Positions 44,832 to 53,479 are shown, numbered from the stretch's first letter. The stretch is DNA of 64,000 nucleotides from Palsa-513 sp050010595 (GCA_050010595.1 JBEKKS010000005.1:1-64000), one strand, 5' to 3'. Translations and numbers: made by a program. The notes: generated by a model not told the origin, from the sequence alone.

Positions 44832-45458
44832 ATGACACTGGTGCCGATGGTCGTCGAGCAGAGCCCGCGCGGCGAGCGCTCGTTCGACATCTACAGCCGA
44901 CTCCTGAACGAGCGGATCATCTTCCTCGGGACGCCGGTCGACGACAACGTGGCGAACCTCGTGGTCGCGCAGCTGCTGCACCTCGAGTCGCAGGACCCCG
45001 ACAAGGACATCTCGCTCTACATCAACTCGCCGGGCGGGGTCGTCTACTCGGGCCTCGCCGTCTACGACACGATGCAGTTCATCAAGCCCGACGTCCAGAC
45101 GATCTGCTTCGGCGTCGCGATGTCGATGGGCTCGCTGCTGCTCGCCGGCGGCGCGCCCGGCAAGCGGATGGCGCTGCCGAGCAGCCGGATCCTGATCCAC
45201 CAGCCCTCCGGCGGCTACCAGGGCCAGTCCTCCGACATCGAGATCCACGCGCGCGAGATCCTCGAGCTGCGCGAGCACGTCGACCAGATCTACGCCCGCC
45301 ACACGGGCAGGAGCGCCGCGGAGGTCCACGAGGACATGGACCGCGACCGCTACTTCACCGCCGAGCAGGCGCGCGAATACGGCCTGATCGACAACGTCAT
45401 CTCAGCGCACGAGCTGCGCCGGAGGGAGGCGGGATTCGCACGAACCGGCAAGGATTAG
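44832..45458 (+). CDS. clpP: ATP-dependent Clp protease proteolytic subunit
   Basis: A 208-residue ClpP. The serine nucleophile lies in GVAMSMGSLLLAGG (about 97-110), the histidine in ILIHQPSGGYQGQ (about 126-138) and the aspartate downstream. A GAGGAGGA ribosome-binding site precedes the ATG. It is not beside clpX or a second clpP, so it may be an extra or sole paralogue. Its promoter is shared with the ArsR-type operator boxes, unusual for clpP. Confidence 0.95.
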   Translation: MTLVPMVVEQSPRGERSFDIYSRLLNERIIFLGTPVDDNVANLVVAQLLHLESQDPDKDISLYINSPGGVVYSGLAVYDTMQFIKPDVQTICFGVAMSMGSLLLAGGAPGKRMALPSSRILIHQPSGGYQGQSSDIEIHAREILELREHVDQIYARHTGRSAAEVHEDMDRDRYFTAEQAREYGLIDNVISAHELRRREAGFARTGKD

Positions 45459-45531
45459 CGGATGGGTGCATGCACCCATCCGTCCGGGTGGCGCATGCGC
45501 CACCCGGCGCCTCGGCGCATGCGCCGAGGCG
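45459..45531. terminator. Three consecutive perfect palindromes between convergent clpP and rplI
   Basis: Perfect 24-bp palindromes at 45459-45482, 45484-45507 and 45508-45531, each centred on GCATGC and with no mismatch. They occupy nearly all of the 75-bp space between the stops. Arm sequences differ (ATGGGT, GGGTGG, CCTCGG), so they are not simple copies. A bidirectional terminator is the simplest role. Confidence 0.75.
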
Positions 45532-45533
45532 TA

Positions 45534-45983
45534 CTACGCAGCGGTGACGATCGTCTTGACCGTCGCCGTCACGCCGGGCACTACCTCGACGACGACCATG
45601 TAGGTGCCGATGTTGCGGATCGGCTCCTCGAGCGCGACGCCGCGGCGGTCGAGCTCCATGGCGCGTGCCTCCTTGATCGCGTCGACGATGTCCTGCGGCG
45701 TGACCGAGCCGAACAGGCGGCCGTCGTCGCCGGCCTGCTGGGCGATCGTGAGGACCGTGCGCGAGAGCAGCTGGGCGGTCTCCTGGGCCGCCTCGACAGC
45801 GTGCTCGGCCGCGCGCTGGGCCGCGGCTGCGCGCTGGCCCGCGGCAGCGACCGCGCCAACGGTCGCCGGCTGGGCGAGCTTGCGCGGCTGCAGGTAGTTG
45901 CGCAGGTAGCCCTTCGAGACCTCGACGACAGCGCCGCGCTCGCCGAGCTCCTCGACGTCCTTGAGGAGAATCGCCTGGGGCAT
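45534..45983 (-). CDS. rplI: 50S ribosomal protein L9
   Basis: A 149-residue L9. The N-terminal RNA-binding domain MPQAILLKDVEELGERGAVV and GYLRNYLQPRKLA (about 29-41) is conserved, followed by a long connecting helix rich in alanine and the C-terminal domain (LFGSVTPQDIVDAI). The ATG at 45983 gives the family N-terminus. Start of the rplI end of the S6-SSB-S18-L9 operon. Confidence 0.96.
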   Translation of the reverse strand: MPQAILLKDVEELGERGAVVEVSKGYLRNYLQPRKLAQPATVGAVAAAGQRAAAAQRAAEHAVEAAQETAQLLSRTVLTIAQQAGDDGRLFGSVTPQDIVDAIKEARAMELDRRGVALEEPIRNIGTYMVVVEVVPGVTATVKTIVTAA

Positions 45984-45987
45984 CGTC

Positions 45988-46332
45988 CTAACGCTCGCGG
46001 TCGCGGTCACGGTCGCGGTCGCGACCGCCGCGGCCGCCCTCGACGGCGCCCTCGTTGACGTAGGGCAGCAGCGCTAGCTCACGCGCGCGCTTGACGGCGC
46101 GCGCGATCTGGCTCTGGTGGCGGCGGCAGGCGCCGGTGATCCGGCGCGAGCGGATCTTGCCCTTCTCGGAGATGAACTTGCGCAGGGTCGCGACGTCCTT
46201 GTAGTCGACCTGCTCGATCTTGTCGCGGCAGTGCTGGCATGGCTTGCGCCGCCCGCTGGACATCCCGGCGCGCTTCTCGCGCCGCCGGCCGGGCTTCTCC
46301 CGCGCTGCTCCTCCGCCTCGCTGCTTTGCCAT
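45988..46332 (-). CDS. rpsR: 30S ribosomal protein S18 with an acidic/arginine tail
   Basis: A 114-residue S18, longer than the usual 75-90. The core PCQHCRDKIEQVDYKDVATLRKFISEKGKIRSRRITGACRRHQSQI is intact and keeps the zinc-type cysteines (PCQHC). The C-terminus ends in a low-complexity GGRGGRDRDRDRDRER encoded by a 6-bp DNA repeat. A basic N-terminal extension of about 25 residues precedes the core. Confidence 0.95.
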   Translation of the reverse strand: MAKQRGGGAAREKPGRRREKRAGMSSGRRKPCQHCRDKIEQVDYKDVATLRKFISEKGKIRSRRITGACRRHQSQIARAVKRARELALLPYVNEGAVEGGRGGRDRDRDRDRER

Positions 46333-46349
46333 GTGGTCTCTGCTCGCTC

Positions 46350-46823
46350 CTAGAAGGGGATGTCGTCGTCGCCAACGCCTACGGCGCTCGTCGCCGGCTG
46401 GAAGTCGCGATCGTCGACCGGCACGTCGCTGATCGGCGATCCGCCGGCCGCCGACGCCGTGAAGCCCCCGTTCTGGGAGTCATCGCGGCCGCCGAGGAAT
46501 TGGACGGAATCAGCGATGATATCGACTGCCTGGCGCTTGTGGCCCTCCTGGGTCTCCCATTCGCGCCATTCGAGGCGGCCCTGGACGGCAACCGGGCGGC
46601 CCTTGGCGAGGAAGCGCGCGCAGTTGTCGCCCTGCGCTCCCCAGACCTTGACGTCGAAATAGTTGGGCTTGTCCTCCCACTCGCCGGTCGCGTTGTTCTT
46701 GCGCCGGGTGTTGACGGCGACCCGCAGGTCGCAGACCGAGGAGCCGCTCGGCAGCGCCCGCAGCTCGGGGTCGCGGGTCAGGTTGCCGGTGATCACTACT
46801 GAGTTGATGTTGCTGGCGGCCAT
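46350..46823 (-). CDS. ssb: Single-stranded DNA-binding protein
   Basis: A 157-residue SSB. The OB-fold contains NSVVITGNLTRDPELRAL, CARFLAKGRPVAVQGRLEWREWE, and the acidic tail ends DDDIPF, the usual protein-interaction tip. A Gly/Ser/Asp-rich linker separates them. ATG at 46823, 8 bp after GGAG; an upstream GTG at 46829 adds two residues. Confidence 0.96.
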   Translation of the reverse strand: MAASNINSVVITGNLTRDPELRALPSGSSVCDLRVAVNTRRKNNATGEWEDKPNYFDVKVWGAQGDNCARFLAKGRPVAVQGRLEWREWETQEGHKRQAVDIIADSVQFLGGRDDSQNGGFTASAAGGSPISDVPVDDRDFQPATSAVGVGDDDIPF

Positions 46824-46928
46824 TTGCACGCTCCTTGAAGTTCGCTCGCCTTCCGTCGCTCCAACTGTAGAGAGCTGACCGGTGGGGCAAGCGCTCTTAC
46901 GCCGCTGTTTGCGCCGTTCGCTGCTTTC

Positions 46929-47321
46929 TCAGGAGGCGGCTGGGACCGCTTCGGCGGCCTCGGCCGGCGCCGCCGGCGCATGGTGGGCGCCGCGCGGACC
47001 GTGCTCGGGTGCCGCGGGCGTTCCGGGCGCGAGCTTGATGATCCGGTGGCGGACCACTGCGTCGGCGATCCGCAGGTTGCGCTCGAGCGCCTCGATCAGC
47101 GGACCGGGAGCGTGCAGCTGCAGCAGGTGGTACTGAGCCTGCTCGCGGTGCCCGATCTGGTAGGCAAGCGGGCGGTCGCCCCAGTTCTGGTCGAGCGTGA
47201 TCTCGCCGCCGCCGGCTTCGATCTGGCTGCGGACGTCCGCGATCGCCTTCGTACGGTCCTCGTCCGTTGCAGCAAGATCGAGCAGCAGCACGAGGTCATA
47301 TGTAGGTGGTGCGGCGGACAA
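46929..47321 (-). CDS. rpsF: 30S ribosomal protein S6
   Basis: A 130-residue S6: YDLVLLLDLAATDEDRTKAIADVRSQIEAGGGEITLDQNWGDRPLAYQI, then LERNLRIADAVVRHRIIKL. A C-terminal alanine/proline-rich extension of about 35 residues follows. The best start is TTG at 47321, giving LSAAPPTYDLV; no ATG or GTG lies between it and the core. It is the first gene of the rpsF-ssb-rpsR-rplI operon. Confidence 0.92.
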   Translation of the reverse strand: MSAAPPTYDLVLLLDLAATDEDRTKAIADVRSQIEAGGGEITLDQNWGDRPLAYQIGHREQAQYHLLQLHAPGPLIEALERNLRIADAVVRHRIIKLAPGTPAAPEHGPRGAHHAPAAPAEAAEAVPAAS

Positions 47322-47402
47322 GACAGGCGATGATAGACGAACACGGCCGGCGCGCAGCCGCAGCTCGAGCGCGCGAGGCGGCCGGTCGGCATCGATAATG
47401 CG

Positions 47403-47561
47403 GTGGCGATGGTCCTGCTCTGGCTCATAATCTGGTTCCTCGCCGGACACGGTGCACTGAAGCTCGACCCCGTGAACGCCTGGACCGCAACGCTGATCCT
47501 CGCGGTCGGACTGGACCTCGGCCGCACGCGCAAGGCCTCCTGGCGCCGCGGGCGCAAGTAA
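47403..47561 (+). CDS. Small membrane protein, 52 residues
   Basis: An open frame of 52 residues with one N-terminal transmembrane segment (VLLWLIIWFLAG), a second weaker hydrophobic stretch (WTATLILAVGLDLG) and a basic C-terminal tail (RTRKASWRRGRK). GTG 47403 or ATG 47409 are possible starts. Its TAA abuts the otsA stop directly, tail to tail. The hydrophobic-basic pattern is not expected from chance antisense reading, but no family is known. Confidence 0.55.
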   Translation: MAMVLLWLIIWFLAGHGALKLDPVNAWTATLILAVGLDLGRTRKASWRRGRK

Positions 47562-49028
47562 CTAGCTCGCCTGCGCCTTGGCCTTCGCCCCGATGTCGGA
47601 CAGCTGCTCGTCGATCCAGTCGCCCGGGTCGCGTGCGGTGACGATCGCCTGCAGGCCCGCGAGACGCCGCGCCCGCTCGGCGCGATCCATCGTCAGCGCT
47701 GCGTGGATCGAGTCGGCGAGCTCCTGGATGTCGAACGGGTTGACCGACAGGGCGAACTCGCCTAGCTCGTCGTGCGCGCCCGTGTTCTCGGAGAGGATCG
47801 AGACGCCCGCATTCTCGTTCAGCAGCGGGCCCTCCTTCGCGACGAGGTTCATGCCGTCGAACATCGCGTTGACGAGCAGCACGTCGTAGTGCTTGTACGA
47901 CGCGAGCGCCTCGTCGAGGTCGTCGCGCAGCTTCAGCTGGATTGGCATCCAGTCCGGCGTTCCGTGACGGTGGTTGACGACGGCGACGAGCGCCTCGATC
48001 CGCTCCAGATACTCGGCATACTCCGGCACGTCGGTACGTGACGGCATCAGCTGGGCAATGAACGTGACGCGTTCGGCGAACTCCGGGTGCTGCTCGAGGA
48101 ACAGGTCGTATGCGGTGAAGCCGCGCAGCACGTTCTTCGAGAGGTCCGCCCTGTCGACTCGCAGGATCATGTGATCGCGGCGGCGGCGCTCCAGCTCGTC
48201 CTCGAACTCCGCGACGCGTGGCGAGCGCGCGCTCGCACGCGTCGCCGCATGATCGATCGGCAGCGGGTAGGCGCGGATCCAGACCTCGCGCCCCTGCCAG
48301 CGCACTACATCGTGCGACCAATCGACCTCCGCGCCGACGAGCTCCTCGCAGCCGAGCATGAAGTTCTGCCGGTACGCGTTCGTGTGAAAGCCGATGATGT
48401 CGTTGGCGAGCAGCCCGGCGTAGAGCTCCAAGCGAATCCGGGTCGGCAGCACCCGCCAGGCATCGGGCTGCGTCCACGGGATGTGGATGAAGTGATGCAG
48501 GAAGACGTCGGGCCGCGCGCGGCGCACCAGCTCAGGCAGCGTGTAGAGGTGGTAGTCGTGGACCATCACGACCGGGTCCTCGACATCGACGATCTCGTCG
48601 ACGACGGCGCGCGCGAGGTCCTCGTTGACGACGTTGTAGCCGAACTCGAACGCCTCGATCTCGTTGCGGCGGATGTCAGGCGCGTTCGAGAGATCCCAGA
48701 GGTAGTGCTGGATGAACCACAGCATCGGGTTGGCGAAGATGTTGTAGAAGCGGTCGTAGGCGTCGGGATCTGACTCGACGAGGCGTACGAGGTAGGTCCC
48801 GCCGGCGGGGGAGCGGACCTCGAGCGGCCGGTTGCCGTTGCGCGCAGAGGCCGCAGCGTCGTGCTCGGTCATCGCCGAGGCGACCCAGATCACCTCGCGA
48901 TGCGACGCGAGGCCGGTCAGCGCTGTGACGAGGCCGCCGCCGCCGCGCGAGGCGGATCCATCCGCCTCGAACGTCACGGGCCCACGATTCGAGACGAGTA
49001 CCAGTCGTCGGCGCGGTTCGCTCACCAT
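47562..49028 (-). CDS. otsA: Trehalose-6-phosphate synthase
   Basis: A 488-residue GT20 glycosyltransferase making trehalose-6-phosphate from UDP-glucose and glucose-6-phosphate. The N-terminal LVLVSNRGPVTFE, GGGGLVTALTG (about 31-41), HDYHLYTLPELVR (about 141-153), and the donor-site ENAGVSILSENTGAHDELG (about 405-423) are present. No phosphatase domain is fused. The sugar protects against osmotic and drying stress. Confidence 0.95.
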   Translation of the reverse strand: MVSEPRRRLVLVSNRGPVTFEADGSASRGGGGLVTALTGLASHREVIWVASAMTEHDAAASARNGNRPLEVRSPAGGTYLVRLVESDPDAYDRFYNIFANPMLWFIQHYLWDLSNAPDIRRNEIEAFEFGYNVVNEDLARAVVDEIVDVEDPVVMVHDYHLYTLPELVRRARPDVFLHHFIHIPWTQPDAWRVLPTRIRLELYAGLLANDIIGFHTNAYRQNFMLGCEELVGAEVDWSHDVVRWQGREVWIRAYPLPIDHAATRASARSPRVAEFEDELERRRRDHMILRVDRADLSKNVLRGFTAYDLFLEQHPEFAERVTFIAQLMPSRTDVPEYAEYLERIEALVAVVNHRHGTPDWMPIQLKLRDDLDEALASYKHYDVLLVNAMFDGMNLVAKEGPLLNENAGVSILSENTGAHDELGEFALSVNPFDIQELADSIHAALTMDRAERARRLAGLQAIVTARDPGDWIDEQLSDIGAKAKAQAS

Positions 49029-49066
49029 TGCCGACGATAACGTGTGTGCGGCGTCCCGGGAAGCCG

Positions 49067-50614
49067 CTAGGACTCGCCGGGCAGCGTCAGCGTGAAGACG
49101 CTGCCCTGTGCGTCGGATGTGACTTCGAGCGTGCCGTGCTGGCGCTCGGCGAGCTCGCGCGCGATCGCCAGGCCGAGGCCCGCACCACGCGTGCCGTCGG
49201 CGGTGTAGAACGGCTCGAAGATTCGCTCCACGACGCCGGTCCGGATGCCCGGCCCGCGGTCGGTGACGCGCAGCCGCACGGCGCCATCGCCGTCGGCAAC
49301 GGCGACCGTGACGGGCGTACCCGTCGGGGTATGCGTGATCGCGTTGTCGATCAGGATCCGCAAGATCTGGGCGACGCGCTCGGGATCGACGAGCACCCGC
49401 AGCGGCTGATCGGGCAGCGAGAGGTCAAGCTCGGACTCGTGCAGCGCAAGCGCCGGAACGAACTCGCTTGCGACGGCACGCGAGAGCACCCCGAGGTCGG
49501 TCGGCGTCGGCTCGAGCTCGACCGAGCCGGCCTCGAGGCGCGAGAGGTCGAGCAGGCCGGTCGCGAGCCGGCCGAGCCGCGCGACCTGCTCACGCACCTG
49601 CGTCAGGAACGCGCGGCGCGTCTCCTCGTCGAGATCCTCGTCCTGGATCAGCTCGAGGAAGCCGCCGAGCGAGAAGATCGGCGTGCGCAACTCGTGCGAG
49701 GCGGTCGCGATGAACCGCCGTCGCGCCTGCTCGAGCTGGGAGAGCTGACTCTGCATGTTCGCGAGCGCAGCCGCCAGGCGCCCGAGCTCGTCGCTCGAAT
49801 CGACCTCGAACTGCGCGCTCAAGTCGCCTTGCGCGACACGCTGCGCCGCATGCTCGAGGCGCAGCACCCGCACCGTAAGCGCACGCGCGACGAGCACCCC
49901 GAGCAGCAGCACCACGGCCAGCGCGATCGCAGCGGCGACGAGGATGCGTGTCCGGATCAGGACGACGTCCGAGTGCACGTCGCTGAACGTGACGCTGTAG
50001 ACGAACACGTATTCCGTGTTCTTCACCGGCACTGCGACGGCCCCAAAATTCGAGCTGTAGGCATGCTCGTCCCGCTTGCCAGCTGCGAAGGCGTTGCTCG
50101 CCGCGGCGTAGATGTCCTGCGACGCAGTCTGCGTCGGGTAGACGAGGTCCGGAGGTCCGACGCCGCCGTTCGCGGACTTCGTGAATTCGAGCAGCGTGAC
50201 CGACTTCGCACTCGTCCGCTGAGCGAGCGAGCTGGCGATCGAACTGGCGTCGTTTGCGTACCCCAGCTGACGCGCGTTAGCTGCGGTGCGCGCCACCTTG
50301 TAAGCAGCCTCGGCTCTGCGCTTCTCGGCAGCAGTCTCGTGTCGCCTCAGCTTCGGCGGCGGCACTCGCTGGGGATGCTGCAGCTTGCTCGTGTAGCGCG
50401 CGAGCTTCTTCGCGTTGCTGGCGGCCTGCAGGCGGACGGTGGCCGCGAGATGCCCAACGTCGTTCAGCTCCTGCTGTTGCAGACGCGACTGCAGCGAAGG
50501 CACCGCGTAGACATAGACAACCGCGACAGCGATCAGCGTGATCAGGAAGAAGAAGATCGCGAGGCGAGTGCGGATCGAGCCGAGGAACGCCCTGGCCCGT
50601 CGGCGGAGACGCAT
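49067..50614 (-). CDS. Sensor histidine kinase
   Basis: A 515-residue membrane kinase. TM1 (about 17-38) and TM2 (about 225-247) flank an extracytoplasmic sensor region. HAMP follows TM2 (RVLRLEHAAQRVAQGDLSAQFEV). HisKA has phospho-His in TASHELRTPIFSLGG (about 308-322), and the ATPase domain has ILIDNAITHTPTG and DRGPGI (N and G1 boxes) plus GAGLGLAIA (G2). The start lies just downstream of the response regulator stop, so it forms a two-component system. Confidence 0.93.
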   Translation of the reverse strand: MRLRRRARAFLGSIRTRLAIFFFLITLIAVAVVYVYAVPSLQSRLQQQELNDVGHLAATVRLQAASNAKKLARYTSKLQHPQRVPPPKLRRHETAAEKRRAEAAYKVARTAANARQLGYANDASSIASSLAQRTSAKSVTLLEFTKSANGGVGPPDLVYPTQTASQDIYAAASNAFAAGKRDEHAYSSNFGAVAVPVKNTEYVFVYSVTFSDVHSDVVLIRTRILVAAAIALAVVLLLGVLVARALTVRVLRLEHAAQRVAQGDLSAQFEVDSSDELGRLAAALANMQSQLSQLEQARRRFIATASHELRTPIFSLGGFLELIQDEDLDEETRRAFLTQVREQVARLGRLATGLLDLSRLEAGSVELEPTPTDLGVLSRAVASEFVPALALHESELDLSLPDQPLRVLVDPERVAQILRILIDNAITHTPTGTPVTVAVADGDGAVRLRVTDRGPGIRTGVVERIFEPFYTADGTRGAGLGLAIARELAERQHGTLEVTSDAQGSVFTLTLPGES

Positions 50615-50616
50615 CG

Positions 50617-51333
50617 CTAGTCGTCGCGGAAGCGGTAGCCGACGCCGCGCACCGTGTACAGGTACTCGGGTTCCTTCGCGTCGCGCTCGATCTTCTCGCG
50701 CAGGTGGCGGATGTGAACGTCGATCGTACGCGGATCGCGGTAGGCGTAGTCGCCCCAGATCTGCTCGAGCAGCTGCTCGCGGCTGAAGACTCGCCCCGGG
50801 TGGCGCGCGAGCGTCGAGAGGATCTCGAACTCGACGAACGTGGTCCGCACCAGCTCGCCGCCGAGCTTCACCGTGCGCTTCGCGAAGTCGATCGAGAGCT
50901 CGGCTGAGACGAGCGGCTCAGCGCCCTCCTCGGCCGCGGTCTGCGCCGCCGCCGCACGCATCGACGCCCGTCGCAACGCCGCCTTCACGCGGCTGCGGAA
51001 CTCGCGCATCGAGAACGGCTTGGTGATGTAGTCGTCGGCGCCAAGCTCCAGGCCGAGCACCTTGTCGATCTCCTCCGCCTTCGCCGTGAGCATGATGATC
51101 GGCACCGAGCTCGACGCGCGCAGCTTGCGGCAGACCTCGAGCCCGTCGACGTGGGGCATCATCACGTCGAGCACGACGAGGTCGAACTCGGACTCGGCGA
51201 AGCGATCGAGCGCCTCGCGACCGTCCGCGGCGCGCACGACGTCATAACCGTCCTTGCGCAGCGGATACGAGAGAAGCGTGAGGATCGACTGCTCGTCGTC
51301 GGCGAGCAGGATCCGTGCAGGGCGCTCGGCCAT
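50617..51333 (-). CDS. OmpR/PhoB-family response regulator
   Basis: A 238-residue regulator. The receiver has acidic pocket LLADDEQSI (about 8-16), phospho-Asp in DLVVLDVMMPHVDG (about 50-63), and the TAKAEE and ITKPFS switches. The DNA-binding domain (about 140-238) is winged helix: FSREQLLEQIWGDYAYRDPRTIDVHIRHLREKI and YLYTVRGVGYRF. It is transcribed just before its cognate kinase gene (2 bp apart). Confidence 0.95.
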   Translation of the reverse strand: MAERPARILLADDEQSILTLLSYPLRKDGYDVVRAADGREALDRFAESEFDLVVLDVMMPHVDGLEVCRKLRASSSVPIIMLTAKAEEIDKVLGLELGADDYITKPFSMREFRSRVKAALRRASMRAAAAQTAAEEGAEPLVSAELSIDFAKRTVKLGGELVRTTFVEFEILSTLARHPGRVFSREQLLEQIWGDYAYRDPRTIDVHIRHLREKIERDAKEPEYLYTVRGVGYRFRDD

Positions 51334-51697
51334 GTTTCCTCTTACACAAGCGTAGCTGTGGTGGCCGGCGGCGGCTGCGGTGGCCGGGGGCGACGCCGGC
51401 CCCTGAGTCGGATCCGTCCCTTGCCGGCCATCCTCGCGGGCTGAACGCGCGTGGTGCGGGGACTTGCGCGGGGTCGGTCGGACGCCGTGGACTTCGGTGC
51501 GCGTGGATTTGCGTGCAACGCCCGCTGCCCGCGAACGGGCGTGGCGGGGGGCGTGGCGGTCCGACTCCACTCGCGCGCACGTGCACGGAGGACGCCGGAA
51601 CGCGGGGGTAGGCCGACCGCCCGCGTGTAAGCTCGCGAGGATGGCCGGCCCACGACGCGGATCGACACCCCCCGGCCCGTAGGCCGGCCACCGCAGC
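51334..51697. other. Gene-free region containing nested inverted repeats
   Basis: No convincing gene. Almost the whole stretch is filled by a symmetric element: 14-bp arms GCTGCGGTGGCCGG (51374-51387) and its exact complement (51684-51697), with 16-bp inner arms at 51423-51438 and 51634-51649. Confidence 0.6.
51374..51697 (+). repeat. Dispersed inverted-repeat element, copy A
   Basis: Outer 14-bp perfect and inner 16-bp perfect inverted repeats (GCCGGCCATCCTCGCG at 51423-51438 and its complement at 51634-51649). The interior matches the element at 41022-41210 in reverse orientation over most of its length. No coding capacity. It abuts the GTG of the next gene. Confidence 0.62.
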
Positions 51698-53479
51698 GTG
51701 CTGGACCTCCGGCTGTTTCGCGCGAGCCTTGTGCCGTTCGTCGTCGTGCTTGCCGTCGTCGCGTTCTCGGTCGGCCCGCTTCCCGGCGCGCTGACGAGCT
51801 CGGTGCCGCCGGCGAGCTTCGACGGGGCCCGCGCCGCGACGACGCTGCGGACCCTTGCGGCGGCTTTCCCTTCGCGCCCGGCGGGCTCGGTGGCCGACGA
51901 CGCGCTCGCCGCACTCGTCGCCCGGCGCCTGCGCGGCGACGGCCTCACGGTCCGCATGACCTACGCGCGCGCCGCCACGCTCGACGGCGCGCGCCGGACC
52001 GCGACGGTGATCGCAACGCAGTCGGGTTCGGGAGGCGCTCCGCTGGTCCTCCTGGCGGCGCGCGATGGCGACGGCGCCGCTGCCCTCTCGGGAACCGCGG
52101 CATTGCTCGAGCTTGCCCACGACCTCGCCGGTAGCGGCGGCGCCTCGCGCACGCTCGTGTTCGTCTCAACGAGCGGCGCGGTGGCCGAGCTGCGCCGCCC
52201 GGTCGCGGCGGCGATCGTGCTCGGCGACCTCGCGGGCACCACTGCCGTCCACCCGTTCATCGTCCCGTTCTCGAACACCGGCAGCGCGAGCCCGCTCGCG
52301 CTCCAGCAGACGCTCGTGGCAACGCTCCCCGGCGACCCGGGCCGGCCGTCGCTGCTCGATCAGCTCGCCGAGTTCGCGGTACCGCTCGCCCCCGGCACCC
52401 AGGCGCCGCTGCTCGATGCCGGGATTCCCGCGGTCCTCGTCCAGCAGAGCGGGCAGGCAGGCCCGGCCGCGACCGAGCCGGTCAGCGGCGCGCGCCTCGC
52501 CAGCTTTGGCCGCGGCGTTCTTGCCGCGATTGCCGCGCTCCAGTCGAGCCGCCTGTCCGGCGCAGGCACGCGCGACCTGTCGCTCGCCGGCGACCGGCTC
52601 CCGGGCGGCGCGGTCCGCGCGCTGATCGCGGCGCTGATTCTCGCCGCCGCGCTGCCGGCGCTCGACCTGTTCGCGCGCGCCCGCCGCCGACGAGTCGCGC
52701 TCGCCCGCTGGCTCGCCTGGTTGCTTTTGTGGGCGGCGCCGTTCGGCGTGGCCGTGCTCTTCACGAAGCTGCTCGCGTTGTGCGGCGTGCTCCACACCGT
52801 GGCAGCGCCGACGATCGGAGGCACCCACGACGTGGGCGCGCTGCTTGCGACGCTCGCCGTCTTCGCAGTTGCCTGCGCTGCCCGGCTGAAGCTCGTTCGC
52901 AGGCCCGTGCTCGATGCGAGCGGGGAGAGCGCGGGCGCGAGCGTCGTCGTGGTCGGCGTCGCAACGTTACTGGCGCTCGCCCTGTGGATCGCAAACCCGT
53001 ATACCGCCGCGCTGCTCGCGCTCCCACTCGTCTTCTGGCTCGTCCTGCTCGCGGCCGAGACCGAGCGGCAGCGCACACCGCTCGCGGGCGCGCTCTGGCT
53101 CGCGCTCTCGCTCGTCCCGCTCGGCGGCGTGCTCGCGGTCGAGGCACTCGCGCTCGGCCTTGGCCCGCTCGCGTTCGCCCACACCTGGCTGCTCGTGTTC
53201 GCCTCAGGCCAGCTTGGCCCTGCGGACTTCGTCGCGGTCTCGCTCGCCGGCGGCCTCGCCGCCGCGCTCGCCCAGCTGCTGATCCACCCTGGCGGACGGC
53301 CGCTGACCGACGAGGTGAAGGTCACGATGCGCGGCCCGATCACCTACGCCGGGCCAGGGTCACTCGGTGGAACGGCGTCGGGTTGGGCCGCAGGGGGGGG
53401 TGGGGCCCCGAACGCCCCACCAACCATTGGTTTAAGGGGGGGGGCGTGGGGCCTTCGCGGACTTCGCCGATCACCGTGA
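51698..53479 (+). CDS. Membrane protein with degenerate M28-peptidase-like domain
   Basis: A 593-residue protein. An N-terminal membrane anchor (about 7-25) precedes a domain with M28 aminopeptidase layout (TLRTLAAAFPSRPAGSVADDALAALVA, then LVLLAARDGDGAAALSGTAALLELA). The metal-ligand His-x-Asp of M28 is replaced (AARDGDG), so it is probably inactive as a zinc peptidase. The C-terminal half has about seven transmembrane segments. The last ~40 residues read through a G-rich hairpin. GTG start; conversion of the M28 site is seen, its function is unknown. Confidence 0.7.
   Translation: MLDLRLFRASLVPFVVVLAVVAFSVGPLPGALTSSVPPASFDGARAATTLRTLAAAFPSRPAGSVADDALAALVARRLRGDGLTVRMTYARAATLDGARRTATVIATQSGSGGAPLVLLAARDGDGAAALSGTAALLELAHDLAGSGGASRTLVFVSTSGAVAELRRPVAAAIVLGDLAGTTAVHPFIVPFSNTGSASPLALQQTLVATLPGDPGRPSLLDQLAEFAVPLAPGTQAPLLDAGIPAVLVQQSGQAGPAATEPVSGARLASFGRGVLAAIAALQSSRLSGAGTRDLSLAGDRLPGGAVRALIAALILAAALPALDLFARARRRRVALARWLAWLLLWAAPFGVAVLFTKLLALCGVLHTVAAPTIGGTHDVGALLATLAVFAVACAARLKLVRRPVLDASGESAGASVVVVGVATLLALALWIANPYTAALLALPLVFWLVLLAAETERQRTPLAGALWLALSLVPLGGVLAVEALALGLGPLAFAHTWLLVFASGQLGPADFVAVSLAGGLAAALAQLLIHPGGRPLTDEVKVTMRGPITYAGPGSLGGTASGWAAGGGGAPNAPPTIGLRGGAWGLRGLRRSP

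Noticed and set aside
49028..50620. 530-codon plus-strand frame opposite the sensor kinase
   Set aside because: Antisense to a well-defined histidine kinase; no start context or family motif.
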